The position numbers and the translations under genes are program-made. Positions 43,150 to 52,634 of a stretch of 64,000 bases of DNA are shown here, piece after piece. Below the pieces are notes generated by a model. It had not been told where the DNA came from. It worked only from the letters and a program-made list of their open reading frames with translations, and ran no database searches. The DNA comes from Ancistrus triradiatus (lineage: Eukaryota; Chordata; Actinopteri; Siluriformes; Loricariidae): contig JAJAGP010002235.1 of the NCBI GenBank assembly GCA_025084515.1, positions 62,001-126,000 on the forward strand, in the 5' to 3' direction. Numbering within the stretch: position 1 is the first letter of the stretch; each line of letters starts with the position of its first letter.

Positions 43150-43655
43150 TTATTGGTATCTGTCTGAGTAGGCACTTGTCTTGTCTTGCAACACTCGGGT
43201 GCGGTACAGGTATGCAGCTCTGCAGGTTATGAGATATAGACCAATACTAATTGCCAAAGCCAAAAGGACAACCGACCAGTAATAAGCACATGTTGGTAAT
43301 GGGTAGGATCGTAATTCAAACTTTATGAGGAGGGGGTCCCCTAGCAATGGAGGTTGTTTGGGGCAACTCTCACTAGGGTAAAGGTAGTCAATCATTAATC
43401 GCCACGTGTCATTTGGCTTTATCACTGGCCAGATTGGAGCGGGGCAGGTGCTATTACAGGGTCGGATGATGCCCTTTTTCAAACCCTTTTCCGAACAATT
43501 GTCAATGATTTCCTGCACTGGCTCATACGATGTCAACGGAATTTTGTATGGACGCACATAAGCGGGACGTGTGGTTAGTCCAAAGTTTAAGGAATTTTGA
43601 GTGAGTGAGTTGCGATCCTCGATAAGGATCTCCCTGTGTTTCTCGCGCTAATGAT
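43150..43655 (-). pseudogene. ERV pol start joined to env end by a deletion
   Basis: From about 43640 downwards the minus frame reads into YKIPLTSYEPVQEIIDNC, then GIIRPCNSTCPAPIWPVIKP and NDTWRLMIDY, the N-terminal edge of retroviral reverse transcriptase. Directly after this comes an unrelated stretch ending in a hydrophobic segment (YYWSVVLLALAISIGLYL) and a short basic/polar tail, as at the C-terminus of an Env transmembrane subunit. The catalytic RT core, RNase H, integrase and Env surface part are gone. A small internal duplication (EKG/KKG) lies in the RT part. Inactive. Confidence 0.7.
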
Positions 43656-43659
43656 CACT

Positions 43660-44220
43660 TTATAGGGTGTCAGTTTCGTTTGGTACTAACTCGATTTGAG
43701 GTTCAAGTTCAGGATTTGGTTTCTTATTTAGTTCAGGTGTTGCTGTCATTGACCACCCTGAATCGATTTTTGTTGATGCCGAAGTTGTCTCAGGTATGGT
43801 CAGAGAACACATGAAGGCATCTCGTTGTTCCAGTGGCTTACCCGGGGGCCAGGAGGGCTCTGACGGAAAGTCAGACGACTTGGCTGGTCCATCCTTCTGA
43901 AGATTGTTTCCTTTGGGGTCTGACTGGACTACTAACTCAGCACTAAGGGGAATCAGTTTCTCACCCCCCTGTGGTGGCTGATCGGGTATTTCCACCTGTA
44001 TGACAAGAGTCTGTATGGGACTTGGTACTGCAGGTTTATTCCCATCAGACCAGGAGGAGCAATCCTCCTCTGTCTCAACATGGCTTAACAAAGGCTGGAC
44101 AGGTGATTTAGGGGGAGCAGAGGTGAGAGAGGACAGATCTGCTTCCTGGCTATCAGTTTGGCACAGCTTATCTACTATTCTTTTAAGGGCGGCTAAGTCT
44201 TCCTGACTGATTTTGACCAT
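43660..44220 (-). pseudogene. ERV Pro/Ser/Glu-rich open frame between gag and pol
   Basis: An open frame of 186 codons starting MVKISQEDLAALKRIVDKLC. The N-terminal 20 residues could form a short helix; the rest is rich in Pro, Ser, Glu and Thr without recognised motif. It overlaps the end of the zinc-knuckle reading frame by a frame change and ends 20 bases before the RT part. No protease motif (DTG/DSG) is seen. It may be the Gag-Pol linker, or protease may have been deleted. Confidence 0.45.
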
Positions 44221-44288
44221 TTTAGTTTTGTTTTCTGCCCTACTCTTTTTGCTGTAACCTTTTTCTTGGCTCGGGTTGGTTCTAACCC

Positions 44289-44792
44289 TGTTCTCAGTAG
44301 TGTACGATTAGACCATGAGGCATGTCCAACTTTGCTTTGATCGGGAGGAGACCGATTGTGGCAATACCTTAGGAAATGCTGACCGGTGTCCGAATTCGCA
44401 CAGTCTTGATTACGCTATGACCACTGTTGTTTGGGATACCTGCGACGCCTATGGTTTTGTGGGGACCGAGAGATTCCTGGTCCCTTGTTCAAGCCCTGGG
44501 CTTGATTGGAGTCCTGTGCTGGACGGGTTCTTTTCTGTTTTAAAGGTAAAAAGGTGGTATCAATACTTAGCACGCTAGGAGGGTCTACCTGCTTATGGGC
44601 AGTTTGCTGATATTTAACAAATCCCTTTATTGCTAAGTCGCGCAATTCTCTACTGTTTAACGTGCGTGGGCAAGCTGAGACGCCTAGATAGTAACTGGTA
44701 GTAGGGTGGAGGTTTTGGACAAACAATGATTTGAAGTTCAAATCCTCCTCCATGCCAGGTTGATTGCTGAAGCAAAATAGGCTAGGATGCAA
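44289..44792 (-). pseudogene. ERV gag C-terminal part with decayed zinc knuckle
   Basis: The minus frame includes LFVQNLHPTTSYYLGVSACP, then RELRDLAIKGFVKYQQTAHK and a basic stretch near RRRRYPKQQ. After a TAG stop the same frame gives CANSDTGQHFLRYC (44402-44361), which has the spacing of a CCHC zinc knuckle (C-X2-C-X4-H-X4-C) with the second Cys replaced by Ser. This is the nucleocapsid end of Gag. Confidence 0.65.
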
Positions 44793-45549
44793 AACGATGA
44801 TAATAGAACCTGTGGGGACTCCTGCCTACCCTGTTTGACTGATAGAGCTGCGGCCAGTCCTGTCTGTGTGAGAGGATTGGAGAACTCCTTCTCCAATGCG
44901 TTACACAACAGGTAGTAGTTTCCCGAATATGGTCCGGCTGGCGCGTGATGAAACTACTAACTTCTCGGTTGCGGTTACTCGGATTAAATAAATCCTGTCG
45001 TCTACCGTCGCTTGGGGAAATTTTCGCAGGTAGAATTCGATGTCATTCACATATGCACGGACATCATTTAGCGCCACCAGGTGTGGGCTCGAATCGAATT
45101 ATATTGCGGGCCAATTTTATCGAGATCCCTGTCAGTTGGGCCCCTGAGTATAGAAGAAGGAGGGGTCTTCCCTCATTCGGGAGTTATTTGGGCATGGTCA
45201 GGAGACTCTCTCCTGGCTCTAGTGGGAAAATTGGATCCAGGAGCAATTCTGGAGTGTTACCCCCGCTCCTGGTCATAACAGGGAACGTTCTGTGATTGGT
45301 CAGGACGTGTATCGGGAGCATACAATGGTCCACTTGGGACATTCAGGGAATTTCTTTCCTGTACTGGTTTGGCGGCTGTGGGCCGTCACCAAGTTTTCAA
45401 ATTTTATCTCAGTCAGTTCGCATTTCTACCTTCAATTGTTGTCGTTGGCATGCGGCGAAGCTCATTCCTAGTTTTTTTACCAACACCCCCCCTCCCCCCA
45501 TTCATTTTGTGCCCCATCCTGACGTTCAGTTAAAAAGTATTATTCGGTT
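44793..45549 (-). pseudogene. ERV gag middle region, frames broken
   Basis: No single frame remains open on the minus strand. By position it should hold the capsid. Plus-strand frames at 44945-45295 and 45296-45553 are antisense shadows with no domain signature. Boundaries are set only by the recognisable parts on each side. Confidence 0.4.
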
Positions 45550-45998
45550 CTGAGCACAGTTTAATAGATCAGAGGCCTCCTGGGCCTGTTGTTGTAGTTG
45601 GGCATTCTCGGCTTCAGATGCATCCAATTCCTGACTGTATTTTGACACTGTGCCTTCTATCCTCTTTCAATTTTATTACACTGGGTTGCATCGCGTTGTT
45701 CAAGGGCCATGCGCTTTGCGGTGACCTGCTCCAGTTCCGCAGAGCGATTCTTGAACTCAGTTATCTGTAAGGCAACCAGTTTCATAACTAGTTGAGATGC
45801 CTCCTTACTTCAAAAATCCGTTCTTAGATATTCGGTTAGACAGGCCTCCCTTAGTGACTCAAGTTCAGCTGGGTCACTTTCTTGGGCGGTTTTTAGATAG
45901 TCGGGCACTAGTGATCGAGTAATCTCTAGTAATGCCGACTCAACATCCTCATTAGTGTTTTCAACAAAGAGGGGGTTTGATCGTGGCTCAGCGGCCAT
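45550..45998 (-). pseudogene. ERV gag N-terminus with coiled coil
   Basis: The start MAAEPRSNPLFVENTNED at 45998 is the first ATG after the LTR leader and in a good context (AAAATGGC). About 62 codons are open to 45810. After a frameshift, 45785-45665 reads KLVALQITEFKNRSAELEQV and AKRMALEQRDATQ, and 45650-45550 reads KYSQELDASEAENAQLQQQA, heptad-like segments that suggest a coiled coil before the capsid. Confidence 0.6.
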
Positions 45999-46082
45999 TT
46001 TGTTGTTCAGGGTGTAATTTACGACGATTGGGTTTGCAGGTCGAATAGGTACACTGCACGCAAGGTTAGAGTGTTTTTATTT

Positions 46083-46208
46083 TATTTGTTTATTCGCCAA
46101 AAAAATTATATTAATAAATTATTATTATTATTATTTTTTTAATCAATTAAAATTAATCAAAATAATTATTTATTTTATTTTATTTTTATGAGCGAATAAA
46201 CAAACAAA
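46083..46208. repeat. Inverted repeat around an AT-rich core in the ERV leader
   Basis: TTTGTTTATTCGC (from about 46085) pairs with GCGAATAAACAAA (from about 46191) across about 95 bases of almost pure A/T (ATTATTATT, TTAATCAATTAAAATTAAT). It could fold as a cruciform or be a tiny MITE inserted in the leader. Confidence 0.6.
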
Positions 46209-46499
46209 CAGTAAAATTTAGGGCAGCTAAAGGCTTTTAATTAAAGGCTCAATCGAAGAATTTGTGGACTCAATTAATAGTGATAATCAGTGGTTGGGTT
46301 ATAGTAATGCTTCTTAAAGGTTATAGTGATTAACAAAAGACCACTAATAGTCACTATTAAAGTGATGAAGCCGCATATAGGTCACTATTAGTTAAATGAT
46401 AAGTTATCACAATTTTACTCTATGAGCTTCACTAGGTTCACAGTATAGACGCATAAGTTTCTTAAGGCTGCAGTGTTTCAGCAACACCGGGTAATTATT

Positions 46500-47386
46500 C
46501 CTGAGTTGCTCACTCAAGATTTGGCCACTAGGGGTCAATAGCCTATACTATCCTTCACAGGGTGGTGTTCAGTATCTGACCACAAGAGGGTAACATCGAC
46601 ACAACAAAAGGGGCGTCAATAACCTATATTATTCCTCAAAGGGTGGCGTTCCTTATCTGGCCACCAGAGGATAAAGTTTGCACAACTAAAGGGGCATCAC
46701 AAGATGCACATCAATCGTGACGTCATTAAGCACCGCCCTTAAAAGGATGTTCGATTCTTTGAATGGGTTCACTCACTCACTGTCCAGACCGGGCTGGAGT
46801 ATTTACGCTCAAGGCAAGTTTATTAGAAGCACAGGACACGGTGCACAGCCGTGGCTTTTCTGTTTGATTCTTTCTACACAAGTTTTCCAACTCAAGCTGA
46901 GATCAGCTTCATGCAACTTAAGCTCCCGCTATTCAGTTTCTCCGGGTATTTTGGGCCCCCTATTGGCAGTGTTCACAACAGCTTACTTTTATGCTGCGTT
47001 TATAAGCACAGCCGTATCAGACGGCGTGTTACGATTATTAAAGACTCCCCTATCACACGTGACGCCGACAAAGTAGTTAGCTACGCTACTTTTTAGCATG
47101 GGGAGGCCGAATTTATTTTTATTCCCTCGAGACTCGGAACAGAATAAAAATCTAATTTGTTGCGCATATACACGACCCTGGAATCTCGCAGAAAAATCGG
47201 TTCTTACGCTTATAGGCCTTAATTTCAATAAAATAAGCGTTCGGATACGCTATGCATGCATCAGTAGTTATGACTTAATTAGTAACGCAATTCTTAACAA
47301 TGGTACCTTTGATATACAACGCACAGCGGCGCACACAAAGACACAAGCAGCAGCTTAGATTGCTGGGGTATGGCTATCACGCTACA
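46500..47386 (-). repeat. Right (5') LTR of the ERV, lower boundary unclear
   Basis: On the minus strand it starts TGTAGCGTGATAGCCATACC at 47386, 19 of 20 bases as in the left LTR, and has AATAAACTTG near 46818, like the poly(A) signal region of the left LTR. The rest does not resemble the left LTR. No primer-binding site could be recognised, so the lower end (about 46500) is a guess. A perfect CRE (TGACGTCA, 46718-46725) and a GC box followed by TTAAAAGG lie within it. Confidence 0.5.
46515..46705. repeat. 81-bp direct repeats in the right ERV LTR
   Basis: GGGTGGTGTTCAGTATCTG (46560) and GGGTGGCGTTCCTTATCTG (46641) start two units 81 bases apart, with a shortened third copy before them. Each unit has a CCAC-AGAGG-like core (46525, 46580, 46661). 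Confidence 0.75.
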
Positions 47387-47429
47387 CATGTATTGTACAT
47401 ATTTGGTAACAGAAAAAAACAAAAAATTA

Positions 47430-47652
47430 AAAAGCCCTTTATAGTGGACTAGTCCATCATAGGGCTGGGTAGGGGTCATTGTAGCAGCACCAAGGGATTA
47501 TCTCCTGACAAGACTCCCCTCCGTCAAATACAGCCATTCTTGTCTGAATGTGATGCCCAAGCCTCATCGGAAGGCACCACTGGGACACAGACCCAGGTAT
47601 CTGTGGTAGTGTGCTAGTGTATCAGACTGCTTCCCCACCTAAGCACCCAGAG
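47430..47652 (-). repeat. tRNA-derived SINE, minus strand
   Basis: On the minus strand the head reads TTAGGTGGGGAAGCAGTCTG (box A-like) and, about 45 bases later, GGGTCTGTGTCCC (box B-like), followed by a body (GATGAGGCTTGGGCATCAC, AGAATGGCTGTATTTGACG) ending AAAGGGC with an A/T-rich stretch. The order head, body, tail is that of a SINE. Confidence 0.5.
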
Positions 47653-48102
47653 TGGCATTGGGTGATGGTACTATTTTAACAAAACATGCCAACAACTGAC
47701 TTTATGCTAAATTAACATAGCATAAATTAACATAGCTTGGTAACTTCGTTTCCTGTATCAGTTTGTTGTTCAAAATATTCTTACTGATGTGAGTTCTAGT
47801 GGAACCAATTGTGTATATAGCTTATTGGCATGCTGAGCAGGTCAATTGTTAAGAATAAAGAAAACGATGTTCTGCCTTATTGTAATAAGTGTAAAATGTC
47901 TCCTTTGATTAAGTGGCACATAATGAAATTTGACTGTCAAGTCAAGCATTACAGAACACTGGTAAAAGATAAAGGTCACTAGCTTAGTTTTTTTTTTTTT
48001 TATTATTCTGAGAGGTGATAGATGGTGATAGACTGGAGAATGACTGAATTTAATACATCTTTTGAAAAAAATAATATATTTCTCCCCTGAGAAAACTATA
48101 TG
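47653..48102. other. No recognised feature
   Basis: AT-leaning DNA up to the left end of a minus-strand Tc1-B copy. CTAAATTAACATAG-like words repeat near 47705-47735. Confidence 0.4.
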
Positions 48103-49629
48103 CAGTGGGGCAAAAAAGTATTTAGTCAGTCACTGATTGTGCAAGTTCTCCAACTTAGAAAGATGAGAGAGGTCTGTAATTTTCATCATAGGTACACTTC
48201 AACTACGAGAGACAAAATGAGAAAAAAAATCCAGGAAATCACATTGTAGGATTTTTAAAAATTTAATTGTAAATTAAGGTGAAAAATATTATTTGGTCAA
48301 TAAATTGGGTTCAACTCAATACTTTGTAACATAACCTTGTTGGCAATGACAGAGTCAAACATTTCCTGTCAGTCTTCACCATTTTGCACACACTGTAGCT
48401 GGTATTTTTGGCCCATGGTTTTGGTGCAAACACAGACGTTCAACCCTCCACAAATTTTCTATGGGGCTGAGGTCTGGAGACTGGCTAGGCCACTCCAGGA
48501 CCTTGAAATGCTTGTTACAGAGCCACTCCTTCGTTGCCAAAGCAGTGTGTTTGGGATCATTGTCATGCTGGAAGACCCAGCAACGTTCCATCTTCAATGC
48601 TCTCACTGATGGAAGGAGGTTTTGGCTTAAAATCTCATGATATATGGCCCCGTTCATTCTTCCCTTAACATGGATCAGTCGTCCTGTCCCCTTTGCAGAA
48701 AAACAGCCCCAAAGCATAAGGTTTTCACCCCCATGCTTCACAGTAGGTATGGCACAACTCAGAATTCTTCTTCCTCCAAACACGGCGAGTTGAGTTTTTA
48801 CCAAAAAGTTCTATTTTGGTTTCTGACCAGATGATATTTTCCCAATCATCTTCTGGATCATCCATATGCTCTCTGGCAAACTTCAGACGGGCCTGGACAT
48901 GTACAGGCTTAAGCATGGGGACACGCCTAGCACTGCAGGATCTGAGTTCCTCTCGGCATAGTGTGTTACTGATGGTAGCCTTGTTACTTTGGTCCCAGCT
49001 CTCTGCAGGTCATTCATCAGGTCCCTCCATGTAGTTCTGGGATTTTTTCTCACTGTTCTCATGATCATTTTGATCCCACAGGATGAGATCTTGCGTGGAG
49101 CCCCAGATTAAGGGAGATTATCAATGGTCTTGTATGTCTTACAATTGCTCCCACAGTTGACTTATTCACACTGACCTGCTTGCCTATTGTAGATTCCCAG
49201 CCTGGTGCAGGTCTACAATTTTCTTCCTGGTGTCCTTTGACAGCTCTTTGGTGTTGGCCATGGTTGAGTGTGGAGTCTGACTATTTGAGGCTGTGGACAG
49301 GTGTCTTTTATATAGATAACGAGGTTAAACAGATGCCATTAATACAGGTAACGAGTGGAGGACAGAAGAGCTTCTTAAATAAGAAATTACAGGTCTGTGA
49401 GAGCCAGAAATCTTGGTTGTGTGTGAGTGACCATATACTTATTTTCCACCATGATTTACAACTAAATTCTTTAAAAATCCTACAATGCGATTTCCTGGAT
49501 TTATTTTTTTCAAATTTTGCCTCTCATAGTTGAAGTGTACCTATGATGAAAATTACAGACGTCTCTCAACTTTCTAAGCAGGAGAACTTGCACAATCAGT
49601 GGCTGACTAAATACTTTTTAGCCCCATTG
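48103..49629 (-). mobile_element. Tc1-B transposon, minus strand, nearly full length
   Basis: Ends CAGTGGGGCAAAAAAGTATT (48103) and, reversed at the other side, CAATGGGGCTAAAAAGTATT (49629), with TA at 49630-49631 and a decayed TG before 48103. The length of 1527 bp is slightly under full size. Confidence 0.95.
48311..49261 (-). pseudogene. Tc1-B transposase missing the first catalytic Asp
   Basis: Minus strand, ATG at 49261 (GGCCATGG context). HTH and linker are followed by RTVRKNPRTTWRDLMNDLQR and VQARLKFAREHMDDPEDDWE. In the first catalytic segment the sequence reads NIIWSETKIELF where sister copies have WSDETK: exactly one codon, that of the catalytic Asp, is deleted in frame (near 48826). 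The second Asp (FQHDNDPKHTA) and Glu (SPDLSPIENLW) are intact. Frameshifts between segments complete the inactivation. Confidence 0.9.
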
Positions 49630-49643
49630 TACGCATGTATAAA

Positions 49644-49646
<3 letters not shown>

Positions 49647-49703
<57 letters not shown>

Positions 49704-49727
49704 CATACACACACACACACATACATA
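49647..49727. repeat. Compound microsatellite (TATC)n (TA)n (CA)n
   Basis: TATC repeats (49650-49675), then TA (49672-49700), then CACA/CATA runs to 49727, directly to the right of the Tc1-B end. Confidence 0.95.
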
Positions 49728-49765
49728 TGCTTTTTCTACACCATCCCACCATCCCTTTTCTGATT

Positions 49766-50020
49766 TAGATTGTATTAAGATTAGGTCTTTGACTTGGCCA
49801 TTAAAAAGTGTTAATGGTATTCTAATTTAACCTTTAACCTTTAACCTTTTTGGTAGAATGACTTATGTACTTAAGGATGTTGTCTTTCTGCATGACCCAT
49901 ATTTTCTTGAGATTCATTTCATGGAGATTTTCCTTTAGAATTTGCTGGAATAATTCTGAAGTCATTGTTCCATCCATGATTGCAAGCAGTGCTGGAATAG
50001 ATCCAGTAAAACAAAGGTAC
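49766..50020 (-). pseudogene. Tc1-A transposase fragment, minus strand
   Basis: Reverse-strand remains of the region around the second Asp: KENLHEMNLKKIWVMQKDN, with IDGTMTSELFQQIL upstream. Much diverged from the other Tc1-A copies, so an old insertion. No terminal repeats are seen. Confidence 0.7.
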
Positions 50021-50813
50021 AAAGTAGAGTTGCAGATAGCTGACTTCAAGGAACAAATGTTAATGTCATATTAATTGAATTACCTGGAATTTTCAGTTTG
50101 GGCAATTTTTTATCATTCCAGATCAGTTAAAGATTAATTGACATTTAGCCCTTAATTCAAGTCACATAAAACAATACCAGAGCTTTATAAATATGGTCAG
50201 CCTCCTAAAATATGCATACCCTTACTCAACAATCTAAACAGCTTACTGAGGATATTAAAAATCCTATTTATATGGATCTTTACATCATTTTGCTTATATT
50301 TATGCCATTGTTTTTGTGATAATACTGTGGCTTGTTACTGACATGAAGTTATAAAAACCATGAATTATATAAAAAGTACTTGATGCACTGAGTCCTTTTT
50401 GAACTAATTCTTGCTGCAAGATCTTGCTCACAGTTCTCAAAAGCTTCTCAATCTCTAAAAGATCTGCTTCAGTTTAGGAGGAGAAGATATGCTTCAGTTT
50501 GTCTGCTCTGCTGCTCTCTGGAATGAAGGGACTGGTGCTAAGTACCATCTGTAACTGCAGTAATTCTTCAAGCAAAACACAGATAAGTCTTCTTCGGATT
50601 TAACTCCACAGTGCTAAAGCTGAGCTGAATAGTGAGCCAGCAAGAAGCTCAGCAGGATTTAATGGCTGAATCCTTTATGGGTCAAGAGCGTGCAGTGTAG
50701 ATTGAAGGAAGAATGAGACAGAAAAGGAAGGCCAGAAGACTTGTTACATACCAAGACAAAGGTTACTCTAGGTCAATATTGCAAAAGATATTGTACATAT
50801 ATAGATAAGCGTT
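50021..50813. other. No recognised feature
   Basis: About 800 bases of single-copy-looking DNA; GATCTGCTTCAG/GATATGCTTCAG is repeated once near 50460-50495. No frame or repeat copy supported. Confidence 0.4.
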
Positions 50814-50879
50814 GTGTGTGTGTGTGTACATTTTTATAATATATATATATAGTATATATCACTATATAATATATATATG

Positions 50880-50920
<41 letters not shown>

Positions 50921-50949
50921 TACATACATACATACATGATACACAACAC

Positions 50950-51411
50950 ACACTCCCATTCCTCCATGCAGATCTCCTCTAGAGAGCAGGTGATTGTTTT
51001 GGGGTCTATCACTTTCAACCTGGCACCAAGGACTTTCCAAACCCCCTCCACAAATTTTTCTATGGGGTTGAGGTCTGGAGACTGGCTAGGCCACTGCCAG
51101 GACCTTGAAAGTGCTTTTTTAAATTATTTAAGCGGTGCCCCAAGCGGTGTGTTTTTGGGATCATTGTCATGCTGGAAAGACCCACCCGCCACATTCCATC
51201 TTCAAATGCTGTTACTGATGGAAGGAGGTTTTGGCTTAAAAGTCACGATCAACACACATGGCCGCCCCCCATTCAAATGGCCCCATTCATTCTTCCCTTA
51301 ACCACGGATCAGTCATCTGTCCCCTCTGCAGAAAAACAAGCAGCCCCAAAGCATGATGTTTCTGTTTCTACCTTCCATGCCTTACAGTGGGGCATGGTGG
51401 TGTTCTTGGGA
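50950..51411 (-). pseudogene. Tc1-B transposase fragment, minus strand
   Basis: Minus-strand segment covering roughly the second Asp to the C-terminal third (sense of CTCCATGCAGATCTCCTC, GGGGTTGAGGTCTGGAGAC, GATCATTGTCATGCTGG). It contains many small insertions and no terminal repeat on either side. Confidence 0.85.
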
Positions 51412-51424
51412 TATATATATATAT

Positions 51425-51456
<32 letters not shown>

Positions 51457-51617
51457 CTACTAACTATATATATATATATATATATTTATATATTATATAT
51501 CTATATATATAGATATAGATATACATATATAATATATATATATATCTATATATATATATCTCTATATATATATATTACACGAGAATGCCATCCATATACC
51601 CGTAAAAAAAGAAAAAC

Positions 51618-52110
51618 CGCGATGCATTGTCTCAAAGCCAACTTTTACAAGTTTAGATTATCCTCCTAAAATAACGACGTCCAATCCCTCAAATTGAGCA
51701 AGCCTCGGGCCGACAGTGGCAAAAAGGAAAAACTCCCTAGTTCTAGGAAGAACCTTGGGAGGACCAAGACTCAAAAAGGGACCCAACACTCCTTGGGGCG
51801 GCGTAGATGATGAAATCTAAGAGCGAAACTAAAGTCATGGAGTCAAAGTTCGAATAAAATGTGAAGTATGCACATTGACATTAAGTGGCCCGGGTATGAT
51901 GATAAATCTAATCTAAGAGTGAAACTAAAGTCATGGAGGTCAAAGTTAAAATGAAATGTGAAGTATGCACATCGACATTAAGTGGCCCGGTAATGATGGG
52001 GCTGGAGCTGATGACGGAAGCAGCTTGAGTGGAGCTCCAGCAGATGAACATCATGTGTGGGAGGTGGAACTGCCAGGACAACAGCTCGGAGAGAAAAACA
52101 GAAAAGTGTG
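51618..52110 (-). mobile_element. L2-type LINE 3' UTR fragment
   Basis: Minus-strand copy of the same 3' UTR as at 30613-33300 (CATTGTCTCAAAGCC, CCTTGGGAGGACCAAGACTC), with two 92-bp tandem units starting at 51806 and 51898. The terminal tail is missing and the copy is bounded by (AT)n tracts. Confidence 0.8.
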
Positions 52111-52124
52111 TGGTGTGTTATATA

Positions 52125-52192
<68 letters not shown>

Positions 52193-52230
52193 TATTTATA
52201 TATTTATTTAATATATATAAATATAAGAAA

Positions 52231-52634
52231 CCATTTCCTTTCTCCCAGGACCATCGTGCAGCATGCAACCCAATACTCCTGGACTTTTAATACCTAATTA
52301 TACAAAGTTCAAATAACAAGCCTCATTTAGAAGCTGTGTAGAAAAGTAGAGCCTCAATAATCTAGCAACTGTGGTTCAGTACAATATATACGCAGGACAA
52401 TAGCTACACAGCACACACTGACCACATGAAACAAAAGGTGCAGCATCAGACAAAACGAGGCTTATGAATTAAAGCCTGCCAAAAGCAAATACAAACAAAC
52501 ACTATGAAGGTAGATGAAGTGTGTGAGGTGTTAGAAGTTCCCTATACCATGGACAGCATAATATTAGATTTGTCTTTCATTTTACATACAAGCAAAATGA
52601 TTGTCTTACCAAAGAATAACCTTCACAGAAGTTA
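52231..52634. other. No recognised feature
   Basis: Single-copy-looking DNA between an (AT)n tract and the TA target of a Tc1-A-ended insertion. Confidence 0.4.

Larger units (their letters stand above)
40468..47386 (-). mobile_element. Endogenous retrovirus, defective, target duplication CATG
   Basis: A 6.9-kb unit with TGTAGC...GCTACA termini and direct CATG at 40464-40467 and 47387-47390. The minus strand carries, in order: gag (45998 to about 44290), a Pro/Ser-rich frame, a short RT start, and an env C-terminal membrane segment, then the polypurine tract and the left LTR. The 4-bp duplication and RT wording point to a gamma/epsilon-like (class I) retrovirus of fish. Protease, most of RT, RNase H, integrase and most of env are deleted. 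The right LTR is unlike the left except at the extreme end and at the poly(A) signal. Confidence 0.8.
50814..52230. repeat. (GT)n/(AT)n tracts bounding two transposon fragments
   Basis: Long imperfect AT microsatellites at 50814-50940, 51411-51578 and 52113-52230 alternate with a Tc1-B fragment (50950-51411) and an L2 fragment (51618-52110). The tracts contain TATCTATATAT-type interruptions. Short Tyr/Ile frames across them are artefacts of the repeat. Confidence 0.9.

Noticed and set aside
44945..45553. Plus-strand frames of 116 and 85 codons inside the ERV
   Set aside because: They are antisense to gag on the minus strand and have no recognisable domain.
46718..46746. CRE, GC box and TTAAAAGG read as a plus-strand retroviral promoter
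   Set aside because: Gag, polypurine tract and poly(A) signals all point to minus-strand transcription of the provirus, so a plus-strand LTR promoter is not supported; kept only as motif matches.
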